The translations under genes and the position numbers were made by a program. Under the pieces are notes generated by a model. That model was not told where the DNA came from and did not search any database. It saw only the letters and a list, made by a program, of their open reading frames with translations. Positions 16,673 through 25,179 of a stretch of 64,000 nucleotides of DNA are shown one piece after another (position 1 is the stretch's first letter; the number at the start of each line of letters is the position of its first letter). Source of the stretch: Amnibacterium flavum. Lineage in GTDB: Bacteria > Actinomycetota > Actinomycetes > Actinomycetales > Microbacteriaceae. The DNA is taken from contig NZ_QEOP01000001.1 in the NCBI RefSeq assembly GCF_003097495.1, forward strand, positions 186,001-250,000, given 5' to 3'.

Positions 16673-18787
16673 CTATTCGCCCTTGTTCTTCTGGACGATC
16701 TCGTCGGAGACGGCCTTGGGAACCTCGGCGTAGCTCGCGAAGGTCATCGAGTAGACCGCGCGGCCCGAAGTGCGGCTGCGCAGGTCTCCGACGTAGCCGA
16801 ACATCTCGGACAGCGGGACGTTGGCCCGCACGACCTTGACGCCGGTCGCGTCCTCCATCGACTGGATCTGACCGCGACGGGAGTTGATGTCGCCGATGAC
16901 GTCGCCCATGTACTCCTCGGGCGTGCGCACCTCGACGGCCATGATCGGCTCGAGCAGCACGGGCTGCGCGCGACGAGCGGCTTCCTTGTACGCAATCGAT
17001 CCGGCGATCTTGAACGCCATTTCGGACGAGTCGACATCGTGCGCGGCACCGTCGAGGAGGGACGCCTTGACGCCCACCGTCGGGTAGCCGGCGAGGACAC
17101 CGACCTGCATGGCGTCGCGGATTCCCGCGTCGACCGAGGGGATGTATTCGCGCGGCACGCGTCCACCGGAGACGGCGTTGACGAACTCGTAGCTCGTCTC
17201 GGCGGTCACCTCCATGGGCTCGATTGAGATCTGGACCTTGGCGAACTGACCCGAACCACCGGTCTGCTTCTTGTGCGTGTAGTCGTACTTCTCGACGGTC
17301 TTCTTGATCGTCTCGCGGTACGCGACCTGCGGCTTGCCGACGTTGGCCTCGACGTTGAACTCGCGCTTCATGCGGTCGACCAGGATGTCGAGGTGGAGCT
17401 CGCCCATTCCCTTGATGACCGTCTGACCGGTCTCCTGGTTCTGCTCCGTGCGGAAGGTCGGGTCCTCTTCGGCCAGCTTCTGGATCGCGGTGCCCAGCTT
17501 CTCCTGGTCGGCCTTGGTCTTCGGCTCGATGGCGACCTCGATGACGGGCTCGGGGAACGTCATCGACTCGAGGACGATCTGGTTCGCCGGGTCGCTCAGG
17601 GTGTCACCGGTGGTGGTGTCCTTGAGGCCGATGACCGCGTAGATGTGGCCGGCGGTGACCGAGTCGACGGGGTTCTCCTTGTTGGAGTGCATCTGGAAGA
17701 TCTTTCCGATGCGCTCCTTGCGGCCCTTGGTCGAGTTGATGACCTGTCCGCCGGACTCGAGCTGGCCCGAGTAGACGCGGATGTAGGTGAGGCGACCGAA
17801 GAAGGGGTGAACGGCGACCTTGAACGCGAGGGCCGCGAACGGGTCCTTCGGGTCGGGGTGACGCTCGATGACGATCTCTTCGTCGCGGATGTCGTGGCCC
17901 TCGGTGGCGGGCACGTCGAGCGGCGACGGGAGGTAGTCGACGACCGCGTCGAGCATGGGCTGCACGCCGCGGTTCTTGAACGCGGAGCCGCAGAGCACGG
18001 GGTAGATCTCGCTGTTGACCGTGAGCTTGCGGATCGCGGCCTTGATCTCGGCCACGGTCAGATCCTCGCCGCCGAAGTACTTCTCGAGCAGCGCGTCATC
18101 GGTCTCGGCGACGGTCTCGAGGAGGACCTGACGGTATTCCTCGGCCTTCTCCTTGAGGTCGTCCGGGATCTCTTCGATCTCGTACTTGGCGCCCATCTGG
18201 ACGTCACCCTTGGCGTCGCCGCGCCAGGTCAGCGCGCGCATCTCGACCAGGTCGACGACGCCCTCGAAGGACGACTCGGCACCGATGGGGAGCTGGATGA
18301 CCAGGGGCTTGGCGCCCAGGCGGTTGATGATCGTGTCGACCGTGAAGTAGAAGTCGGCGCCCAGCTTGTCCATCTTGTTGACGAAGCAGATGCGGGGCAC
18401 GTTGTACTTGTCGGCCTGACGCCACACCGTCTCGGACTGGGGCTCGACGCCCTCCTTGCCGTCGAAGACGGCGACCGCGCCGTCGAGGACGCGCAGCGAG
18501 CGCTCTACCTCGACCGTGAAGTCGACGTGACCGGGCGTGTCGATGATGTTGATCTGGTTCTTGTTCCAGAAGCACGTCGTCGCGGCGGACGTGATCGTGA
18601 TGCCGCGTTCCTGCTCCTGCGCCATCCAGTCCATCGTGGCAGCACCGTCGTGGACTTCACCGATCTTGTGGGTGATGCCCGTGTAGAAGAGGATGCGCTC
18701 GGTGGTGGTGGTCTTGCCGGCATCGATGTGCGCCATGATGCCGATGTTGCGGACCTTGTTCAGGTCGGTGAGCACGTCCTGTGCCAC
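16673..18787 (-). CDS. fusA: elongation factor G
   Basis: The 704-residue translational GTPase drives translocation and, with RRF, ribosome recycling. It has the P-loop [33 protein letters not shown] and [10 protein letters not shown], then domains II-V with [11 protein letters not shown] and the C-terminal [16 protein letters not shown]. Its GTG start at 18787 is preceded by GGAGGA. It lies in the usual order rpsL-rpsG-fusA-tuf. A hairpin lies between rpsG and this gene. Confidence 0.98.
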   Translation of the reverse strand: MAQDVLTDLNKVRNIGIMAHIDAGKTTTTERILFYTGITHKIGEVHDGAATMDWMAQEQERGITITSAATTCFWNKNQINIIDTPGHVDFTVEVERSLRVLDGAVAVFDGKEGVEPQSETVWRQADKYNVPRICFVNKMDKLGADFYFTVDTIINRLGAKPLVIQLPIGAESSFEGVVDLVEMRALTWRGDAKGDVQMGAKYEIEEIPDDLKEKAEEYRQVLLETVAETDDALLEKYFGGEDLTVAEIKAAIRKLTVNSEIYPVLCGSAFKNRGVQPMLDAVVDYLPSPLDVPATEGHDIRDEEIVIERHPDPKDPFAALAFKVAVHPFFGRLTYIRVYSGQLESGGQVINSTKGRKERIGKIFQMHSNKENPVDSVTAGHIYAVIGLKDTTTGDTLSDPANQIVLESMTFPEPVIEVAIEPKTKADQEKLGTAIQKLAEEDPTFRTEQNQETGQTVIKGMGELHLDILVDRMKREFNVEANVGKPQVAYRETIKKTVEKYDYTHKKQTGGSGQFAKVQISIEPMEVTAETSYEFVNAVSGGRVPREYIPSVDAGIRDAMQVGVLAGYPTVGVKASLLDGAAHDVDSSEMAFKIAGSIAYKEAARRAQPVLLEPIMAVEVRTPEEYMGDVIGDINSRRGQIQSMEDATGVKVVRANVPLSEMFGYVGDLRSRTSGRAVYSMTFASYAEVPKAVSDEIVQKNKGE

Positions 18788-18848
18788 GGGGTCCTCCGGT
18801 GAGTCTTGGTGTCGGTCAGTTCACAGACTGACCACTGGGTGAAACTAC

Positions 18849-18888
18849 GAACGGGGCCCGGGACATTCCGTCTCGCGGGCCCCGTTCG
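18849..18888 (-). terminator. hairpin between rpsG and fusA (attenuator or partial terminator)
   Basis: CGAACGGGGCCCG (18849-18861) and CGGGCCCCGTTCG (18876-18888) are perfect inverted arms with a 14-nt loop, 20 nt downstream of the rpsG stop. It could adjust the ratio of ribosomal protein to elongation factor messages or mark an RNA processing site. Confidence 0.6.
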
Positions 18889-18909
18889 CGGTAGGCATAC
18901 GCCCGCGGT

Positions 18910-19380
18910 CTACCAGCGGTAGTGCGCGAAGGCCTTGTTCGACTCGGCCATCTTGTGGGTGTCCTCGCGGCGCTTGACCGCGGCTCCCAGGCCGTTCGAG
19001 GCGTCGAGGATCTCGTTGGTGAGACGCTCGGTCATGGTCTTCTCACGACGCGACTTCGCGTAGTTGGTCAGCCAGCGCAGCGCCAGGGTGTTGGCGCGGT
19101 GCGGCTTGACGTCGACCGGGACCTGGTAGGTCGAGCCACCGACGCGGCGCGACTTGACCTCGATGGAGGGGCGAACGTTGTCGAGCGCCTTCTTCAGCGT
19201 CGTGACGGCGTCCTGGCCGTTCTTGGACGCGACACCCTCGAGTGCGTCGTAGACGATGCGCTCGGCGAGGCCCTTCTTGCCGTCGAGCAGGATCTTGTTG
19301 ACCAGCTGCGAGACGATCGGGGCGCCGTAGACGGGGTCTGCGACGACGGGGCGCTTCGGGGCGGGACCCTTGCGGGGCAT
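18910..19380 (-). CDS. rpsG: 30S ribosomal protein S7
   Basis: This 156-residue primary 16S rRNA binder of the small-subunit head opens with [18 protein letters not shown] and contains [13 protein letters not shown] and [11 protein letters not shown], with the standard C-terminus ending FAHYRW. The length is normal for actinobacteria. The ATG shares one base with the rpsL stop (TAATG), so the two are translationally coupled. Confidence 0.98.
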   Translation of the reverse strand: MPRKGPAPKRPVVADPVYGAPIVSQLVNKILLDGKKGLAERIVYDALEGVASKNGQDAVTTLKKALDNVRPSIEVKSRRVGGSTYQVPVDVKPHRANTLALRWLTNYAKSRREKTMTERLTNEILDASNGLGAAVKRREDTHKMAESNKAFAHYRW

Positions 19381-19754
19381 TACTTCTTCTCCATCTTCGC
19401 GCCGTAACGGCTGCGAGCCTGCTTGCGGTTCTTCACGGCCTGCGTGTCGAGCGCGCCGCGGACGATCTTGTAGCGAACACCGGGGAGGTCCTTAACACGA
19501 CCGCCACGGACGAGCACCATGGAGTGCTCCTGAAGGTTGTGGCCCTCGCCGGGGATGTAGGCGGTGACCTCGATGCCGTTCGACAGCTTCACACGGGCGA
19601 CCTTGCGCAGCGCCGAGTTCGGCTTCTTCGGGGTCGTCGTGTAGACGCGCGTGCAGACGCCGCGCTGCTGCGGGTTCGCCTTGAGAGCCGGCGCCTTGGT
19701 CTTGCTGACCTTGGGCGTGCGGCCCTTGCGGACCAGCTGCTGAATGGTGGGCAC
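19380..19754 (-). CDS. rpsL: 30S ribosomal protein S12
   Basis: The 124-residue decoding-centre protein shows [13 protein letters not shown] with Lys43 and [11 protein letters not shown] with Lys88, both the wild-type residues whose change gives streptomycin resistance. The GTG at 19754 has GAGGAG 5 nt upstream. It is the first gene of the str operon. Confidence 0.98.
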   Translation of the reverse strand: MPTIQQLVRKGRTPKVSKTKAPALKANPQQRGVCTRVYTTTPKKPNSALRKVARVKLSNGIEVTAYIPGEGHNLQEHSMVLVRGGRVKDLPGVRYKIVRGALDTQAVKNRKQARSRYGAKMEKK

Positions 19755-20017
19755 TACTTCTCCTCAGTATCTGTGTTGCTCTGTGGGCGGCCTCGAGCGC
19801 TTCGCGAAGCATCTTGGACGAGACCGTCTGGCCCCCTGGCAACACAGGATGAAACTCGTATCGCTGGGTGGGATGGCGTGGGGTGCAGGTCCGAGAAACC
19901 CGGAAGTCTGCGCCTGTTTCCGCCGAAATCGAAAGTGTGCACACGGCACACACCCAAAAAAGGATAGCCCGCGAAGGTGCCCTCGTCAAACGAGTGGGCG
20001 CGTCGCGGATGGCCTTT
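19755..20017. other. str operon upstream region, no gene seen
   Basis: This 263-nt gap lies between rpsL and the stop of the next minus-strand gene. It should hold the str promoter and leader. A GTGTGCACAC-type inverted repeat (about 19936-19950) and an A6 run (19956-19961) are visible, but no convincing -35/-10 pair could be fixed. Short ORFs here lack coding character. Confidence 0.5.
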
Positions 20018-20506
20018 TCACGGCTGGTCCCTATCCTCCCACGGCCAGCGGGGTCTGCCGTCCTTTTCCGCCCGTGACGAGACGGCGAGCGCGATCGGAC
20101 CGCTGACTCCGGCGAGCACGGCAGCGGCGATGACGAACGGGCTGAGACCGAAGTTGATGGGGAAGAAGAGAAGCTGTGCCGGGTTGGCGGTGACGGCGAC
20201 GAAGGTGACGGCGCCCACGATGAGGAAGGTGATGTAGACGCCCGCCGCGAGCCCGACGAAGCTCACTCCGGGCGGCTGGCGCGTGCCGATGACTCGGACG
20301 AGCAGGAGGAAGAGGACGACTGCTGCGGCGACTACCATGACGGGCCCGAGCAGCGGCCCGGCCTCCGCCTGCGGTACCACGTCGAGGTCGAGCGCGAGGC
20401 TCAGGATCCCGAACGCCGCGACGACCGTCGCGATCCACGCGACGACCGTGAACGCGGCGACCAGTCGCGGGTCAGGCGCCGGTGCTGCCGGCCCGGGCGC
20501 GCTCAT
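20018..20506 (-). CDS. four-helix membrane protein of unknown function
   Basis: The 162-residue protein has four hydrophobic segments (about residues 18-40, 52-70, 80-103, 117-140) and a charged end, WPWEDRDQP. No domain was recognised; such proteins are common in Microbacteriaceae. The ATG follows GGAAGGCGGAG and lies 35 nt before the stop of the upstream gene, so the two are coupled and may act together. Confidence 0.75.
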   Translation of the reverse strand: MSAPGPAAPAPDPRLVAAFTVVAWIATVVAAFGILSLALDLDVVPQAEAGPLLGPVMVVAAAVVLFLLLVRVIGTRQPPGVSFVGLAAGVYITFLIVGAVTFVAVTANPAQLLFFPINFGLSPFVIAAAVLAGVSGPIALAVSSRAEKDGRPRWPWEDRDQP

Positions 20507-21608
20507 ACTCCGCCTTCCGCTCCGCGTCCGCCCTGTCGTACGCGGCGCGCGTCTCGAGGTTGCGAGCCTTGACCCGTCGGCCGCGGGCGGCGATCGCGGC
20601 GCCGGTCCAGATAGAGACCTCGCGGGCGACGATGCCGGCCGCTATCGCGAGCGGGCTGATCGAGTTGCGCGACAGGAACGAACCCACTTCGGACGGGGTG
20701 ATCTGCTGGGCCACCGTGAGCAGTGCGCCGAGCAGGTAGCCGCCGTAGACGATGACCGCCACGACCAGTCCGCCGATGATGTACCAGGGCCAGCCGCCCC
20801 GGTTGAGGACGAGCACCAGCAGGATCATCGCGACGAGGAAGGCGGCGATCGGAGCCCAGTACGCGGCGCTCTTCACGAAGTCGAGGAAGTAAGTGGCGAA
20901 CTGGTCGCCAGGAGTGACGACGGCGATGATCAGCGCGGCGACGCCCGCCCAGACGGCGGCGAAGACGATCGTCGCGGCGAGGGAGATGAGGCTGCCGACC
21001 CCGCGATTGCCCTTCTTCTTCGGCGGCTGCGGGGTTTCGATGTAAACGGTCCTCGGCTCCCCCGCGGTGTTCACGGTTGCAGGGGCGGTGCTCGCCGGCG
21101 CACTGTCCACCGGCCGAGTGCTGTCCGTCGTACCCGCGGCCGCCGCATTCCGCTCGCTGGACCGCACGGGCTGGACGACAGCGGGGGCCTCGGTCGTCGA
21201 CGGGTTGTCGACGGTAGAGGCGGAGCGGGAACCCCTCTCGACTCCGAAGGGCGACGTGTCGGAGTAGTTCGGGGCGGCCGCCGGCGGCGTCGGAGCGACG
21301 GGGTGCTCGGTGACGACCGGCTCGGGCACGGTCTCGGCTGCCGACCGCGGGGCGGGGAGGTCTGCGGGAGCGTCCGCACGGTGGGCGGGGGCGTCGGTAT
21401 CGACTGACGCCGCGCGCGTCGCCGCGTTCTGCTCGTCGGTCCCGGATCCGGCTTCCGGACGCGTCGGCGCGACGGCCTGGTCGCGCTCGAAGGGCCGGGC
21501 TTCGGGATCACCCGGCGCCGCGCTCACCGTCTCGGGGGCGGGCTCGCCGACACCCTGGTACGTCTCGCGACGGCTGCCGGGACGATCGGTCGGAGAGTTG
21601 TCGGTCAT
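20472..21608 (-). CDS. membrane protein with long disordered Pro/Ala-rich N-terminus
   Basis: The 378-residue protein has about 190 residues of low-complexity Ala/Pro/Glu/Asp/Thr-rich sequence, then KKKGNRGVGSLISLAATIVFA opening a membrane domain of about five helices, then a charged C-terminal tail (YDRADAERKAEYERARAG). No enzymatic motif is seen. I start at ATG 21608, which has GAGG 8 nt upstream; the open frame further upstream runs into an intergenic repeat. The gene overlaps the next membrane gene by 35 nt. The layout (disordered cytoplasmic arm plus small membrane block) is common in actinobacterial envelope proteins of unknown role. Confidence 0.75.
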   Translation of the reverse strand: MTDNSPTDRPGSRRETYQGVGEPAPETVSAAPGDPEARPFERDQAVAPTRPEAGSGTDEQNAATRAASVDTDAPAHRADAPADLPAPRSAAETVPEPVVTEHPVAPTPPAAAPNYSDTSPFGVERGSRSASTVDNPSTTEAPAVVQPVRSSERNAAAAGTTDSTRPVDSAPASTAPATVNTAGEPRTVYIETPQPPKKKGNRGVGSLISLAATIVFAAVWAGVAALIIAVVTPGDQFATYFLDFVKSAAYWAPIAAFLVAMILLVLVLNRGGWPWYIIGGLVVAVIVYGGYLLGALLTVAQQITPSEVGSFLSRNSISPLAIAAGIVAREVSIWTGAAIAARGRRVKARNLETRAAYDRADAERKAEYERARAGSTGA

Positions 21609-21721
21609 CTTCGCCACCTCGGTGTCACGGGCGCGACGGACGCCCTTTCGGGTCAGTCTAGGGGTGCCTGGTTCAGCCGTCTCGGAGCCCTCTCCCAGCC
21701 TCCCGCCTCCCCGCACTCTCG

Positions 21722-21830
21722 CGCAGCAGGTGGAAACACGCTCAGCAGGCGAAATCGGACGAATTCGACCTGCTGGAGACACTTCCATCTGCTGAGCGAG
21801 AGGGCGAAGCCGAGTTCGCCTGCTGAGGAC
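21722..21830. repeat. nested CAGCAGG/CCTGCTG palindromic repeat
   Basis: This block holds alternating CAGCAGG and CCTGCTG/CTGCTGAGCGAGAG elements (21723, 21743, 21770, 21789, 21819 regions) that can fold as nested hairpins. The 14-mer CTGCTGAGCGAGAG at 21789-21802 recurs exactly at 52438-52451 and 52469-52482 in another convergent or tail-end gap, so this is a dispersed intergenic family. Between 21609 and 21856 I see no gene. Confidence 0.75.
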
Positions 21831-21856
21831 GGGGCGTCGCCCGTGCAGGCTCGCGG

Positions 21857-22537
21857 TCAGGAAAGGGGCAGGACGTAGATGGCCGCAGTCAAGTCGAGGC
21901 GGAACGATCTGGTGCTCGTGTCCTGCGAGAAGACCATGCCCGAGATGCTCGCGAACCGGCTCGAGTCCTGCATCGCCGCTACGAACGCCTGGAGGGCGTC
22001 GAGGCTGCCGCTGGCCGACAGCTGGACCGGGATGGCGATCATGCCCGGCACATCGACGGTCACGGGAAGGGGGGCCGTGCTCGCCTCTGCAGCGTCAGTC
22101 GCCGCCGCTCCATCGGTCGCCGCCTCACCTTCGGCCGGCGCCTCCGTCTCGACGGGCGCGGGTGCCGCTGCCGCCGCCTGCGCGGCGGCATCCGACAGGA
22201 GGAGTGCGTCGTTGACGGTGAGCGAGCTCACGAGCACGCCGGTCGTGTCGGCCAGGTTCGAGAGCTCGCCCACGAAGTCGGACAGTCCGCTCGTCTGCGG
22301 GATCGCGGCGCTGAGCGCCGAGAGGTCCTTCTGCAGCTCCGGCAGGTTCTCCGAGGCCTCGGCGAGGGTGTCGATCCGCGCCTGCTGAGAGGCGTTCGCC
22401 TGCTCGACCGAGGACAGCTCCATATCGCTGGCCGCTGCAGCACTGATCAGCGGGCTGACGCCGAGGAACCAGCCGCCGGCGAGCACGCCGATGATGGCGA
22501 GGGCCCCGCCCATCATCCAGAGTCGTGTCGAGTTCAC
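21857..22537 (-). CDS. pilO: type IV pilus inner-membrane protein PilO
   Basis: The 226-residue protein has one N-terminal membrane helix (ALAIIGVLAGGWFLGVSPLI), a coiled-coil-like stretch (about 35-75) and a C-terminal ferredoxin-like domain. An unusual Ala/Glu/Thr-rich linker (about 115-160) joins them. It forms the PilM-PilN-PilO alignment complex that links the cytoplasmic motor to the pilin pool. The GTG at 22537 overlaps the pilN stop in GTGA, with GGAGGA upstream. It is the last gene of the pilus operon. Confidence 0.85.
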   Translation of the reverse strand: MNSTRLWMMGGALAIIGVLAGGWFLGVSPLISAAAASDMELSSVEQANASQQARIDTLAEASENLPELQKDLSALSAAIPQTSGLSDFVGELSNLADTTGVLVSSLTVNDALLLSDAAAQAAAAAPAPVETEAPAEGEAATDGAAATDAAEASTAPLPVTVDVPGMIAIPVQLSASGSLDALQAFVAAMQDSSRFASISGMVFSQDTSTRSFRLDLTAAIYVLPLS

Positions 22538-23289
22538 TGAGCATCCTCCGTCGTGGTGAAGCGTCCCGAGTAGATCTCCCCGTTGACGCCGAGGCTGACC
22601 ACTGACTCGTAGACACCCTCCGGGCTCAGCGTCACGGACCCGAGCAGGGCGTCCGCGTAGCCGGGGAGGCCTGCCAGGTTGTCCATCCACGCGCGAACCG
22701 ACGCGAGATCTCCGCTGGTCACAGTGAGCGACAGCGATGCGGCCCGAGGCAGGCTCAGCGCGGTGGCCCCCGTCGCCACAGCAGTCGTCGGCGATGTCGC
22801 CTCGACCGAGATATTCGTGATCTGCACTCCAGCGGGAAGCGCCGCCCGCACCGATGCGAGGTAGTCGGCCCACACGACGTCGGTGGCACCGACGGCCTGC
22901 TGAGCAGCGGTCAGGGTTGAGATCGAGGAGAGCGTCGTGCTCACGTCGGAGTACTTCAGCTGCTGGGCGAGGAGCGTGTCGGTGTTCGCGCGCTCCATCG
23001 CGAGAGCGACCGAGCGGCTCATGGCGAAGACTCCGGCGGCCGCGGATCCGGCGACGGCGACCACGACTGCGAAGGCGAGGCCGACCATCATCCCGCGCAT
23101 CGCTCGACGTCCCTTGGCGGCGTCGAGCACCGACGGGGGCAGCAGGTTGGCGCGAGGCACCCCGCCGAGGCCGGGTGTCGCGGTAGCGATCGCAGCGCCG
23201 GAGGTCCGCGCGGTATCGACCGCGTCCGCCCCTTCGGAAGTCTTCTTCTTGCCGAACGTGATGGGCTTGGTAAGGCTGAGCGATGACAT
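22534..23289 (-). CDS. pilN: type IV pilus assembly protein PilN
   Basis: The 251-residue protein has a cytoplasmic N-terminus with a NLLPP motif (residues 48-52; binds PilM in the family), one membrane helix (about 68-92) and an extracytoplasmic domain with SVRAALPAGVQITNISVEA. It pairs with PilO. Start and stop touch both neighbours (shared base with pilM, GTGA with pilO). The N-terminal 40 residues before NLLPP are longer than in Gram-negative PilN. Confidence 0.85.
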   Translation of the reverse strand: MSSLSLTKPITFGKKKTSEGADAVDTARTSGAAIATATPGLGGVPRANLLPPSVLDAAKGRRAMRGMMVGLAFAVVVAVAGSAAAGVFAMSRSVALAMERANTDTLLAQQLKYSDVSTTLSSISTLTAAQQAVGATDVVWADYLASVRAALPAGVQITNISVEATSPTTAVATGATALSLPRAASLSLTVTSGDLASVRAWMDNLAGLPGYADALLGSVTLSPEGVYESVVSLGVNGEIYSGRFTTTEDAQ

Positions 23290-24353
23290 CAGAGAACCCC
23301 TCCGCTCGCGAGTCCGACCGCGACGGTCATCGATCCCCAGCCTTCGTCGGGAACGCGCTCCTGCATCGACTTCGAGAGCGTGATGCCGTCGAGCGGGCTT
23401 CCTTCCGACACCGGGATGCGGGAGAGTTCGGCGAGTGCGTCGGAGAAGCCGGGCATGCGGCCCGCGCCGCCGGTCAGCAGGATGCGGTCGACGGCGAGCC
23501 CGCCGTTGGCGGTGTAGTAGGCGAGTGTGTTGCGGAGCCCTGACAGCATCTCGCTGGTGACGGAGAAGACGATCTCGAGGACCGCTTCGTACGCGGTGGT
23601 CGAGAGACCTTCGGGCGCTTTCGGCGACGCGACGAGGCCGACCATGCGCTTGAGACGTTCGGCCTCATCCATCGGCAGGTCGAGTCGGTCGGCGAGCGCA
23701 CGGGTGACGTCGCTGCCGCCGGCGGGGATGATGCGCACGAAGCTGGGCACGCCGTCGCGGGCGATCACGACGATGGTCGTGGTCTCGCCGATGTCGATGA
23801 GCGCGACGGTCCCCCGCGCGCTCTCCCCCGTGAGCAGCACGCGGCTGAGGGCGAACGGCACCAGGTCGACGCCGATCGGGTTGAGTCCTGCGAGGCGGGC
23901 CGCAGCGACTTTCTGCTCGATGGGCTCCTTGACGGCGGCGATGAGCAGACCGTGGATGACGGGGCCGGCTTCGCCCTCCTCCTCGGAGACGGGATAGAAG
24001 TCGAGCAGCGCCTCGGACACGGGGACGGGAAGGAGGTCCTGCACCTGGAAGGGGAGCGACTCGCGGATGCGCGGCAGCGGCATCTTGGGCATGGCGAGCT
24101 CGCGGGCGAGCACCTTGTGGTTGCCGACGCCGAAGACCACATCCTTGGTCTTGAAGCCGGAGCTCGACCACAGTCGACGGAGCGCGTCGGCGACGGTGTT
24201 GACCTCCTGGATGTCGCCGTCGCGAACGGCGCCCTCGGGAAGGGGGACCTCTTCGTAGCGGATGACGGAGGCTCCGGGCTTGCCCGGGTCCTGGACCTCG
24301 GCGGCGCGAATGCTCGCCCCTCCGATGTCGATTCCGACGACTCTGTGTGCCAT
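23289..24353 (-). CDS. pilM: type IV pilus assembly ATPase-fold protein PilM
   Basis: The 354-residue cytoplasmic protein has the actin/FtsA-like fold: VVGIDIGGASIRAAEV (phosphate 1), TVALIDIGETTTIVVIARDG (phosphate 2) and ILLTGGAGRMPGF (adenosine loop). It binds the PilN N-terminus and links the pilus platform to the motors. It starts 10 nt after the prepilin peptidase stop and shares a base with the pilN start. Confidence 0.9.
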   Translation of the reverse strand: MAHRVVGIDIGGASIRAAEVQDPGKPGASVIRYEEVPLPEGAVRDGDIQEVNTVADALRRLWSSSGFKTKDVVFGVGNHKVLARELAMPKMPLPRIRESLPFQVQDLLPVPVSEALLDFYPVSEEEGEAGPVIHGLLIAAVKEPIEQKVAAARLAGLNPIGVDLVPFALSRVLLTGESARGTVALIDIGETTTIVVIARDGVPSFVRIIPAGGSDVTRALADRLDLPMDEAERLKRMVGLVASPKAPEGLSTTAYEAVLEIVFSVTSEMLSGLRNTLAYYTANGGLAVDRILLTGGAGRMPGFSDALAELSRIPVSEGSPLDGITLSKSMQERVPDEGWGSMTVAVGLASGGVL

Positions 24354-24363
24354 GTGTCAGTTC

Positions 24364-25179
24364 CTAAAGGCCGAGGAGTGAGAGGTAGGAGGACGCGAGC
24401 GGTTCGCCCGCGAAGATGCCGATCCAGGCGCCGAGCAGCATCCACGGGCCGAACGGCACGCTGGAGCCACGACGCGCACGCCGGGTGAGAAGGAGGACGA
24501 CCCCGAAGAGCCCGCCGAGCAGGAACGCCGCGATCGCGCCGACGGCGAGCTGCGGCCAGCCGAGCCACGCCAGGTAGAGCCCGAGGACGGCGGCGAGCTT
24601 GACGTCGCCCATCCCCATGCCGCCCGGTACGGCGAGAGCCAGTGCGAGGTAGACGCCTCCGAGCACGAGGGTTCCGATACCGGCGCGCAGGAGCGCTTCG
24701 CCGTCGCCCGTGATCACGCTGGAGGTCGTCAGCAGGACGGCTCCGACGATGAAGAGGGGGAGCACGATGGCGTTCGGCAGGCGACGGACATCGAGGTCGA
24801 TGAGGGCGAGCGCGACCGAGCTTCCGGCGAGGTAGAGGAGTGCGACGAGCGCGAGCAGCCCCGCGACGATGCCGGCCAAGCCGTCGCTGGCGATGAGCGC
24901 GGGCACGAAGCGGAGTGCGACGAGCGCGAAGAACAGGGCGGTGCCGAGTTCGACGAGCGGGTAGCGGGCCGAGATCGCGGTCCTGCAGTTTCGGCAACGA
25001 CCGCGCAGCAGGAGCCACGACACGACGGGAATGTTGTCGCGCTTGTGGATGAACTCGCCGCATCCCGGGCAGGCCGACGGCGGGTTGACCACCGAGAGCC
25101 CGCGCGGCACGCGGTAGATGACGACGTTGAGGAACGACCCGATGAGGCCGCCGAAGATGCCGATGACTGCTGCGATCAT
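24364..25179 (-). CDS. pilD: prepilin peptidase / N-methyltransferase
   Basis: The 271-residue aspartic protease of the inner membrane cleaves the leader of type IV prepilins at the Gly-Phe site. It keeps the methyltransferase domain (GSFLNVVIYRVPRGLS, CPGC and CRNC zinc motifs) and both catalytic aspartates (ALIDLDVRRLPN and GMGMGDVKL). It has about 8 hydrophobic segments and is placed among its pilin substrates, sharing one base with the upstream gene. Confidence 0.93.
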   Translation of the reverse strand: MIAAVIGIFGGLIGSFLNVVIYRVPRGLSVVNPPSACPGCGEFIHKRDNIPVVSWLLLRGRCRNCRTAISARYPLVELGTALFFALVALRFVPALIASDGLAGIVAGLLALVALLYLAGSSVALALIDLDVRRLPNAIVLPLFIVGAVLLTTSSVITGDGEALLRAGIGTLVLGGVYLALALAVPGGMGMGDVKLAAVLGLYLAWLGWPQLAVGAIAAFLLGGLFGVVLLLTRRARRGSSVPFGPWMLLGAWIGIFAGEPLASSYLSLLGL